DNA of 64,000 nucleotides from a virus, in the IMG/VR virus record IMGVR_UViG_3300037575_000021, positions 31,314 through 95,313 of that record; one strand, 5' to 3'. The number at the start of each line of letters is the position of its first letter. Position 1 is the stretch's first letter. This document shows, piece after piece, positions 56,803 to 64,000 of this stretch. Under the pieces are notes generated by a model. It did not search any database, was not told the DNA's origin, and was given only the letters and a program-made list of their open reading frames with translations. The position numbers were made by a program, and so were the translations under genes.

Positions 56803-57234
56803 CTATGGGTTGAAGAAATATAATTTATTTTTACCAGTTGGTTTTGTATCAACATGCAACCATGTAACCTTATTCTCTATTCGAGTAATGTAAGGTACAG
56901 GTGCCACCTCTTCCTCATACTTAATCAGAGCCTGCCTTAGTGCCTCTGCAGTCCAACCCTTAACCTTTAGATCAAGGGCACAACCCTTAGAGTGCATAGA
57001 TGTCTCTGAGTAATACTCTGAGGACTTAGTTCTTAAGCCGCTCTGCTTGAGGTTACCACCCCAGACCCAGTTATTAATTGTAACTGAGGCCCCACCACAG
57101 AACCCTTTTAGCCAATCGGCAAACTTAAGAACATTCTCATCAAACATAGCCCATATTAGATCCTCGTGAAGCTCGTCACAAAGCTCAGGAGGGGCTAACT
57201 CCTCGATACTGAAGTGTTTACACTTATAAACCAT
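56803..57234 (-). CDS. M15-family peptidase (endolysin-like)
   Basis: The 143-residue protein has zinc-site motifs of M15 D-Ala-D-Ala carboxypeptidase/endopeptidases: TSMHSKGCALDLKV (His and Asp) and WLHVD (His-x-Asp). No signal peptide, as for a canonical endolysin released by a holin. It probably cuts peptide cross-links at lysis. Confidence 0.85.
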   Translation of the reverse strand: MVYKCKHFSIEELAPPELCDELHEDLIWAMFDENVLKFADWLKGFCGGASVTINNWVWGGNLKQSGLRTKSSEYYSETSMHSKGCALDLKVKGWTAEALRQALIKYEEEVAPVPYITRIENKVTWLHVDTKPTGKNKLYFFNP

Positions 57235-57270
57235 AAAAGTTCCTTGTGGGACCAGAGAGGCCCCTTAAAG

Positions 57271-58413
57271 TTAGTTAGTAATAGGCCTTATCTTCACTCT
57301 AGCTTGAGCAAAGGCTGGCATGTTCCCCGTAGTAGGGGCTGTTGCATTTAGGTTGTAGCTAGTATAGGTATTAACATCACACTCATAGTCAGTGGCATCG
57401 CCACCTTCCTCGTAGAGGAAGACTCTAGCGTAACCAGATGATCTGTGCCCTGTCAGTGTAATGTCAAAAGCACCACCCCTAACAATAGGCCCAACCACAC
57501 TAGCAGCCTCAGGGTCAGAAACCCCGTTGATGCTTATCGCTCCAGCGTCTGAAGCGGCTGTAGCAAGAGCTGAGGTAGACTTAGGTGCCACATAGTCGTA
57601 ACCATGGACTGACAACGGGTAAGTCTCTGCGTTGAAATCTACAGAGAACAGTGAGTTAGTGTCACCACTACCATCTACTGCATAGATAACACTAGCCTTA
57701 GCAATGTCATAGGCGTTGTTATCGGAGCCAGCATCAATACCATCGTTGTTACTACCAGTGTTTTGAACACCAGCATCTATGAAGATCGTATTAGTGATAG
57801 GGCCGCAGGTACGAATACCTCGACAGTTCCTAATGATACTACGATCTATTGTAGAGCTTGTGGTTGCCCTCATAGCTCCGTAGAAGCTTCGGTAACAGTT
57901 CTCGATAAGACAATTAGTAACAGCTAGTCCAGATGAGGAAGCGGAGATAGCTCCACAGTGTTGGAGGGTTGCATCCCCAGATAGTATCCAGTTGTTAATT
58001 GTTGTCCATTTGGTTGCACTAACCAAAACCCTATCTAAGGCAACACCTTCAAGTGCTCTAATAATACCAGCCCCGAAAGACTCAGCATCTACAGTCACCT
58101 CATCGTCACGAATACCCATCAAAGCAGTATTTGCAGTGTTGGATTCCTCGGTAAGGATGAAGGGATTGTTATTAGATATTTGGGCCATCAATATTACATT
58201 GTTGCCCACACTTGGTGTTAGGCCATCGAAGTTTAAGTACTCTGTACAAGGAACCCCAGAGGAGTTCCTTAAGTTAACAGTTACTGGGCCATTGTTAAGT
58301 ACTGAGCTACCACCACTATCTGTCCTAATGGCATCTAGGACATCTGCCCAGACAGAGAAAGTTGTAGTTCCATCTGTGAGGGTGGCATCTGTGTCATAAA
58401 TAAAAGTAGCCAT
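57271..58413 (-). CDS. Beta-helical fibre- or adhesin-associated protein
   Basis: The 380-residue protein is rich in Ser, Thr, Asn and short strands; residues about 100-220 repeat in the style of a right-handed parallel beta-helix (NNWILSGD, NCLIENCYRS, RSIIRNCRG, NTIFIDAG). The end looks like a separate small beta domain. ATG overlaps the stop of the large upstream gene. Role inferred from context. Confidence 0.65.
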   Translation of the reverse strand: MATFIYDTDATLTDGTTTFSVWADVLDAIRTDSGGSSVLNNGPVTVNLRNSSGVPCTEYLNFDGLTPSVGNNVILMAQISNNNPFILTEESNTANTALMGIRDDEVTVDAESFGAGIIRALEGVALDRVLVSATKWTTINNWILSGDATLQHCGAISASSSGLAVTNCLIENCYRSFYGAMRATTSSTIDRSIIRNCRGIRTCGPITNTIFIDAGVQNTGSNNDGIDAGSDNNAYDIAKASVIYAVDGSGDTNSLFSVDFNAETYPLSVHGYDYVAPKSTSALATAASDAGAISINGVSDPEAASVVGPIVRGGAFDITLTGHRSSGYARVFLYEEGGDATDYECDVNTYTSYNLNATAPTTGNMPAFAQARVKIRPITN

Positions 58414-60857
58414 TATTGTACCTCTATGATGTTAGATATAATATCTGAACCGTATACGGCGGTAACAACATCCACAGTAATAGTTGTGGTTGCTACAGCT
58501 TTACCACCATGAGAGGCTGTTACAGTGAACGTATTGTTCCCTACAGTTGCACTCTTATAGGTTAAGATATTACCATTGATTGTATAATCACCTGCTTCAG
58601 CTATTGTGTAAGTTACAGGATCACCGTCAGCGTTGTTAGCTAGACCTAGTGTTAGGCTACCATTCACATGTTGTGGAACTTGCAAGGTCTGAGGTTGTAG
58701 TCCTAATGCAACAGGGTCATTAAGGTACTCACTCCAGTTTGCAGGAAGCTCGTAACGGTAAATGTCAAGGTTACCAGAAGGTGTACCCCAGTTATTGGTT
58801 ACATAGATACGGTTACCTGCTAGGTTAATACTTGCAGTAGCCTCATCCCAGTAATCGCCCTGATAGAAGTTGTACATTCTACCAATACGCCAGATCTTAG
58901 GATTCTCTGTACCGATGTCCTTGATCTGCATCATGAACAACTGGTGATCAGCCCATTCCTCAGCTCCATTACTGTAGGTAGATACTAAGATCCATCCCTT
59001 ACAGCTTAATGGCATCTGAGCAAAGTGGAACCCTGTGTAGGATAGATTTGCATGATTAGCAAAGTCTATAGTACCCGGGCCTGCATCATCACCAACAGTA
59101 GCATTACTACCTAAGGCGTAACCTTTGTTAGCGCCGCTGATGTATGTTGCTGATAGGACATCCCTACGGTTATCTTGGTAAACAAATAACTCACGACCAT
59201 CTTCAGCAAAAGCCCAACCTGAGTGAGTCTCACTAATGGAGATCTTAAGAGGTTCTTCTGTTGCATGATCGAAGTCAAGAGGCCACAAGTGAGCACCGTC
59301 AAACCAAGTACCTATTGTGCTCTCATTCCATCCAGCGTATGATCTACCTGTATGGATAACAACACCAGTTCCCAGAGGGCTAATCTCAACCATGTTGGGT
59401 CTCTTAGGGAAGGCATCATCATCCTTAAAGGCATCCATATTGGTTCCAGCAAGATCTGAAGGATACAATGTGTGAAGGGTGTCAGTGGAGATCTGGTAGT
59501 GCAAGATAGCAGCAACTTGGAAAGTAGTTCCATCGTAGTATGCCGCCATGAATGCCCAGTGATCAGAGTCTAGAGAACAATCACCTTCTTGGTCATTGTA
59601 GATCTTCTTAACTTGACCATTAGCTGCAGCTGGCCATGTGATATCTGTAGCGAAATCTCTGATTAGAGTTCTGCTTGGGTTAGATCTATCAACATTATTG
59701 TTCTGGGTTACATCAATATGGTTAAATGTAGTACCCTGGACGTAGTAGATCCTATTAGGGAAGTTACCTGTTTTATCCCAACGCATCTCATGAGCCATAC
59801 CTAAAGTACGAATATCTTCACCAGAGTCATTGTAAGCTAGGTAAGCTATTGGATTACCTGTTGCAGTATCTAGGATAGTAGAACTTGTAGAGTTCGTTCC
59901 GAAGGAGATCAGCTTAGTCCCATCAGAGTTCTCTTGAGTCCAACGTGAGTAACCGTTAACAGCATCGGTAGGAGTCTGTTGCATATCAGTTGATGCATCA
60001 GTCATTCTGGTTACGTATGTGCCTGTTGTTGGATCAACAAAAGGAGCTAACTTGTTAGGTGCCCCAGCACCGTAATCGACAGTGATAACAGTTTGATCAG
60101 TCTCTTCTTCTAGGATGTAGTTGTTTGATACCAGAGAGTCATAAGTCGTTACAACAACAACTGAAGTATCTGTGCCACCGTTACCATCATCAGCTGTAAC
60201 GTTTAGAGTCTGTGTTCCTAGAGTGCTAGTGTTGAATATACCTCTGTTAGCCTGAGCACCAGATGCATAATCTGAAGACCCTGTAACTGTGTAGGTGAGG
60301 GTATCTCCATCAACGTCCACTAGTGGCCCTAGGGTAATAGTTAGAGGAGTATTCTGAATAGCTGATAGGTTTTGGTTATTAATCACTGGAGGATTATTAA
60401 CAGGTGTAGGATCAGGAGCTGGTTCAGAACCTCCTGAGGTACGCCACCCCGTTCCTAACTCAGTGTCAAGAAGTTGGATAATCGCTGTTGCTGTTAATGT
60501 TGATGTCTTCCAGCTAGTTCCAATCTCATTATCGATCTTGGTAATAATCTGAGCACCAGTATCTGTACCACCAGTTTTAACATGCCAGTCCTCATCACTG
60601 AAGTATTCAGCTAACGCCTCATTCAGATCCTTACCTTGATAGTAAAGAGCCGACTTAGGTACTGGTATAGGATCTGGGTTTTGAGGATCATACGTATTCA
60701 TGTACTCCTCAAGAGATTCCCTCTCCAAAGCTTCAGAGAATTCTTCAGGGACTGGAACAAGGGATGTATTAGATTGGAGTAGAATATCCTCTACATCTTC
60801 ATCTATTTGATAGGATACTACTTTTCCCTTAACCCTATCATAGTACAATCTTATCAT
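58413..60857 (-). CDS. Large fibre/adhesin protein with cadherin-like domains
   Basis: The 814-residue protein has an N-terminal neck, a cadherin-like domain around residues 155-235 (PPVINNQNLSAIQNTP, then DVDGDTLTYTV), a middle with beta-propeller-like repeats (about 250-690) and a second cadherin-like or Ig-like domain at the end (DPVTYTI, NNTFTVTASHGG). Domains of this sort bind carbohydrate or calcium. Probably part of the tail fibre or a host-binding structure. Confidence 0.72.
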   Translation of the reverse strand: MIRLYYDRVKGKVVSYQIDEDVEDILLQSNTSLVPVPEEFSEALERESLEEYMNTYDPQNPDPIPVPKSALYYQGKDLNEALAEYFSDEDWHVKTGGTDTGAQIITKIDNEIGTSWKTSTLTATAIIQLLDTELGTGWRTSGGSEPAPDPTPVNNPPVINNQNLSAIQNTPLTITLGPLVDVDGDTLTYTVTGSSDYASGAQANRGIFNTSTLGTQTLNVTADDGNGGTDTSVVVVTTYDSLVSNNYILEEETDQTVITVDYGAGAPNKLAPFVDPTTGTYVTRMTDASTDMQQTPTDAVNGYSRWTQENSDGTKLISFGTNSTSSTILDTATGNPIAYLAYNDSGEDIRTLGMAHEMRWDKTGNFPNRIYYVQGTTFNHIDVTQNNNVDRSNPSRTLIRDFATDITWPAAANGQVKKIYNDQEGDCSLDSDHWAFMAAYYDGTTFQVAAILHYQISTDTLHTLYPSDLAGTNMDAFKDDDAFPKRPNMVEISPLGTGVVIHTGRSYAGWNESTIGTWFDGAHLWPLDFDHATEEPLKISISETHSGWAFAEDGRELFVYQDNRRDVLSATYISGANKGYALGSNATVGDDAGPGTIDFANHANLSYTGFHFAQMPLSCKGWILVSTYSNGAEEWADHQLFMMQIKDIGTENPKIWRIGRMYNFYQGDYWDEATASINLAGNRIYVTNNWGTPSGNLDIYRYELPANWSEYLNDPVALGLQPQTLQVPQHVNGSLTLGLANNADGDPVTYTIAEAGDYTINGNILTYKSATVGNNTFTVTASHGGKAVATTTITVDVVTAVYGSDIISNIIEVQ

Positions 60858-60881
60858 TAAATTCTACCTGTGAGGATGTGA

Positions 60882-60897
60882 AGGCCCCGAAGGGCCT
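60882..60897 (-). terminator. Hairpin after the large fibre gene
   Basis: AGGCCC/GGGCCT stem with TTCG loop directly follows the stop at 60903; the U tract is weak, so read-through to 58413 is likely. Confidence 0.5.
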
Positions 60898-60902
60898 AAT
60901 TA

Positions 60903-63900
60903 TTAAGCGTAAGCTGTAACGTTACGAACCATAATGTCACCAGCCGCATCTGGCTCGATCCTCATAGTTCCACCGAATGGGTTGATATCTTCAGGCAATG
61001 TTGCTGTGAACATTTGAGCATCATCAGCCATGATAGTTAATGATGTCCCTACAGCGATAACCTCATAAGTTCTCCATGGCTCGTTACCACCAGTGTCACC
61101 ACTTGTGTTACCAAAACCTGAAAGACCGCCTAAGTTGTGTGTAGTTCCTGCTCTATCAACGTATTCCACCCAACCGTTACTGCCAGTTCGTGGGTAACAG
61201 TACATTCTGATCACACCAACACCGCCACCTGTACCATCACAACCGATACGGATACGTGGGTAAGCTGCATAGTCGTTAGCTTGATCCATAACCTTAAGAT
61301 CGAACTTAACCGATCCCTTGGTAGCACTTGTCCACCAGTCAGCTACGCCAATAACAGTTCCATTTAGAGTTGCCTCATTACCAGCAACCGTCATAGATCC
61401 AGACCAGTTAGATGTATCTGTAAAGGTATCAGTGAATACAGGGCTACCTACTAGGTAAGTCACTGAGTTAGAGGTTCCAACGTTGTTTTGTGGATCCGTT
61501 GCACTTACTGTCAAGCTTCTGTTACCATTAGCCAGCCCTTGGGCTGTTAGGTCGATAGATGTCACACTCCCTGAGAAGGTTGCACCTATAGGGCTTCCAC
61601 TATCTAGCAATTGAAGTGTTAGATCGCCATTAGCGTAGATGTTATCTGAAACAGTGATGTTCAAAGTATCTGTAGCCAAAGCAACACTGATTGTTGGAGC
61701 TGTTGAATCAAGAGGTGTCACCGTTAGGGTTGCACCATTAGAGGCTTGATCACCAACATCGTTAGTGGCCACAATAGTGTACACTGCTCCGTTGTCTGCT
61801 GTAGCCGCCGCAAAGGTGTATGAGAGGCCTGTGGCACCAACTATATCAACACCATCCTTCTTCCATTGCAAGCTGTTGTAGCCCTGTATGGAAGCTGTGA
61901 AGGTCACCTGATCACCATCGATAACACTGGCACTCACAGGGTGAGTATCAATCTGAGGAAGAACAGTAGGAACTCCATTAGGTCTGATGTAAACTGGGTA
62001 ACTTAAACTACTCTCACCAGTAACACTATCAGTTGCTGTCACAGCAAACCAGTGGTCAAATCCATTGATTAAACCTGTGATTGTAAGCTCAGTGGTTCCA
62101 GCTGCTACAGCTCGACCATTGATCATGTTGCCATTGGTTGGATTGTAGTCGTATACTGTGTAACCAGTGATGTTAGCTTGGTGATTATCTGCAGGTAATT
62201 CCCAACGGATTGTAGCCTGAGCGTCACCATTGATACCAACAAGACCCATAGGAGGTACTGTATTACCCATGTAGCCCCAAACGTAAGACGTTAGGGTCTC
62301 ACCAGCGGCACAGAATCCACGGTTCCCTAGAAGCGTTCCATCTACGCCTGCTACACGGTTAAGGTAATCACTACCGCTGTACTCAGGGCCAGTCCAAGAG
62401 TAAGTAGACATCATCTCTTGCATGTAAGACTGGAATGGGAAATCCCACATAGGGATGTTAGTCTCTTGATCGTAGCCTGCATCACCCCAGAACGTTCCTG
62501 ACTTACCTTTCAGTGTCATAACCTCTGCAGCGTGTGTATCAGCTAACTCATGAGTTGGTTCAAAACGAGGAACGTATTTGAATCCAGCTGTAATGCCAAC
62601 GTTTGTAGTTCCAGCTTCATGCTGATCACCGTAGCCTGTTTTAATCAGGTTGAAGGCACCTACGTTAGTTAGGTTGTTATTAAGCATACCATACTTAGTA
62701 ACGGTACGACTTGTGCCACCATCATAAGGAATAGGTGAGTCACCGACTGTGATGTTAGTTACACCATTAGGAACGCTTGTGTTAACCGGGTCAGTATCAT
62801 CCCAGATACAGCTAACTAATCCACGGAAGTTGTTATAACCACCTGCATGGATCAACGTATCATCTGTTATGTGTTGAGGCCTAATCTTAGAGAAAGTACA
62901 TTTCTGGAATAGGTTGAATCCCCAAGTGTAAAGATAGATGTTGTGAGGTCTTGCATCGTAACTTACTAGATCGTAAGCCTCTACGTCTGCAGCACCACCA
63001 CCGCTGTTAACTTGGTAATCGAACTGGGCTACCAATTGCTCACTGTTAAGGTGTAGGCATCTTTCAACAAAACCACGAGAACCCTCAGGTGTTACACTCG
63101 TAGATGTTACAGGTGTTCCAAAAGCACCAGCTTTATAACCACTACTCACGAATCTATCAACATCATCAATAGCAATACAGTTATCCATACGGAAGTCCAT
63201 AGTGTTATACATGGTGTGAGATCCTTTAGGATCATTAGCAGGCTTTCTGTCAGACCTATCGTAACGTGCTAGGTTTCTACGGAAGATACATTTAGTCGAT
63301 TCGTTGATAGAGATCTTGTAACGACCACCACCATAAGCGAAACAATTCTCAAAGACCATGTAGTCACAAATTCTAGCGTATAGTGGGATATCATCCTCAC
63401 CAACACCACCACAGTTTATAACCTTAATGTGGTGAGGTCTTGTAGTTAGCTTATCGTTTGGATCACCGTTGATAGCCAGTGTACTTCCACCTTGGAAGAA
63501 TAGACCTTTGAATGTGATGTAAGAGGCTTCGTTCTTACCTCCACTCCACAAGTTAAATGCAACACCTGCAGTACCACCATCAAAGATAGCCTTGGTAGGG
63601 TTCTCAGCCATAACACAAGTTAGTTTAGCTGCATTACCTGACTTAGGGTATTTATCTAGTGTAGTCTCGTTGTTACGACCTATACGGTTATTACCATCGA
63701 GATAGGTGCCATCGCGGAAAACGATAGTGTCCCCAGCTTTGTGAGCTGCCTCAGCATCAACCCAAGTAGTATAAGTTTCCAGTGGCCCAACATATAGGAT
63801 ATCTCCTTGAACTTTACCAACGTGAACAAGGAAAGTCTTACGACCAACCCCGTTAGTATTACTACAACGTAGGCCTACGTGGAATGACTCACCAGCTAAA

Positions 63901-64000
63901 CCAGTTGTATCCCAAGTAACAGCACCAGTTGTTGGATTGACCTGAACATCATCGTGCCCGAAGTCTTTGTACCATCTAACAGATCCAGCTGCAGTTGGGT
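60903..64000 (-). CDS. Giant fibre/adhesin protein, truncated at the window edge
   Basis: The frame is open from the stop at 60903 to the right edge, over 1,030 residues, so the start lies outside the window. Visible from N to C: an Ig/cadherin-like segment (VNPTTGAVTWDT), GDILYVG and DGTYLDGNN typical of pectate-lyase-like beta-helix entry, a beta-helix, an FN3 domain (RWELPADNHQANITGYTVYD), an Ig domain (LQWKKDGVDIVGATG), another Ig-like domain and a C-terminal lectin-like sandwich. Probably tail-fibre or tailspike type. Confidence 0.78.
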   Translation of the reverse strand, partial: PTAAGSVRWYKDFGHDDVQVNPTTGAVTWDTTGLAGESFHVGLRCSNTNGVGRKTFLVHVGKVQGDILYVGPLETYTTWVDAEAAHKAGDTIVFRDGTYLDGNNRIGRNNETTLDKYPKSGNAAKLTCVMAENPTKAIFDGGTAGVAFNLWSGGKNEASYITFKGLFFQGGSTLAINGDPNDKLTTRPHHIKVINCGGVGEDDIPLYARICDYMVFENCFAYGGGRYKISINESTKCIFRRNLARYDRSDRKPANDPKGSHTMYNTMDFRMDNCIAIDDVDRFVSSGYKAGAFGTPVTSTSVTPEGSRGFVERCLHLNSEQLVAQFDYQVNSGGGAADVEAYDLVSYDARPHNIYLYTWGFNLFQKCTFSKIRPQHITDDTLIHAGGYNNFRGLVSCIWDDTDPVNTSVPNGVTNITVGDSPIPYDGGTSRTVTKYGMLNNNLTNVGAFNLIKTGYGDQHEAGTTNVGITAGFKYVPRFEPTHELADTHAAEVMTLKGKSGTFWGDAGYDQETNIPMWDFPFQSYMQEMMSTYSWTGPEYSGSDYLNRVAGVDGTLLGNRGFCAAGETLTSYVWGYMGNTVPPMGLVGINGDAQATIRWELPADNHQANITGYTVYDYNPTNGNMINGRAVAAGTTELTITGLINGFDHWFAVTATDSVTGESSLSYPVYIRPNGVPTVLPQIDTHPVSASVIDGDQVTFTASIQGYNSLQWKKDGVDIVGATGLSYTFAAATADNGAVYTIVATNDVGDQASNGATLTVTPLDSTAPTISVALATDTLNITVSDNIYANGDLTLQLLDSGSPIGATFSGSVTSIDLTAQGLANGNRSLTVSATDPQNNVGTSNSVTYLVGSPVFTDTFTDTSNWSGSMTVAGNEATLNGTVIGVADWWTSATKGSVKFDLKVMDQANDYAAYPRIRIGCDGTGGGVGVIRMYCYPRTGSNGWVEYVDRAGTTHNLGGLSGFGNTSGDTGGNEPWRTYEVIAVGTSLTIMADDAQMFTATLPEDINPFGGTMRIEPDAAGDIMVRNVTAYA

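Overview
The window is part of the genome of a tailed bacteriophage. It probably infects a marine or enteric gammaproteobacterium: promoters are plain sigma-70 type, most genes carry strong GGAGG ribosome binding sites, and terminators are GC hairpins with TTCG loops. It holds a T7-like replication set (family A polymerase, TOPRIM/helicase, SSB, gp6-type exonuclease, RNase H, RuvC-like resolvase, ATP-dependent ligase, dUTPase), a class I ribonucleotide reductase with a small redoxin, 13 ordinary tRNAs, lysis-type enzymes and giant fibre or adhesin genes. No terminase, portal or capsid gene is visible, so the genome continues beyond both edges; the last gene and the first tRNA are cut by the window.

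Layout. (1) 1-3870, minus strand: tRNA cluster, a Ro60-like TROVE/vWA gene (1428-2894), and directly upstream of it an array of four small RNAs (2961-3403). Each is closed by a 7-8 bp terminal stem and shares internal motifs. Two of the four are circularly permuted tRNA mimics, as expected for bacterial Y RNAs. (2) 3870-4450, minus strand: two near-identical strong promoters driving apparently noncoding RNAs. (3) 4570-22807, plus strand: secreted protein, macro domain, RNR, metallophosphoesterase, an NAD+ reconstitution pair (PRPP-synthetase-like plus NAMPT-like), membrane proteins, a PcfJ-like protein, acyl carrier protein, HD hydrolase and many small unknowns. (4) 22808-24181: 1.4 kb noncoding convergent region with a C-rich, G-poor tract, a palindrome, 12-bp direct repeats and an apparently orphan promoter with a Fur-box-like operator. 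(5) 24182-40096, minus strand: small accessory genes (micro membrane proteins, ComEA-like, ClpP-like), several with individual promoters whose 17-bp spacer is itself a hairpin; two tandem-repeat blocks; then membrane proteins, lytic transglycosylase, DNA ligase and YqeY. (6) 40252-56477, plus strand: replication and nucleotide module, with a group I intron plus HNH gene in the helicase Walker A motif. (7) 56514-64000, minus strand: M15 peptidase and large beta-rich fibre or adhesin genes.

How it fits together. Nucleotide supply (RNR, redoxin, dUTPase) feeds the T7-like replisome. The PRPP-synthetase-like and NAMPT-like pair, with a macro domain nearby, probably rebuilds NAD+ from ADP-ribose against NAD-depleting defences. 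The tRNAs, Ro60-like protein, Y-like RNAs, a CCA-enzyme-like nucleotidyltransferase and YqeY suggest strong investment in RNA and tRNA metabolism. Five membrane proteins scattered through the window share a C-terminal H-[IV]-N-D-x3-H tail and look like one paralogous family of unknown role.
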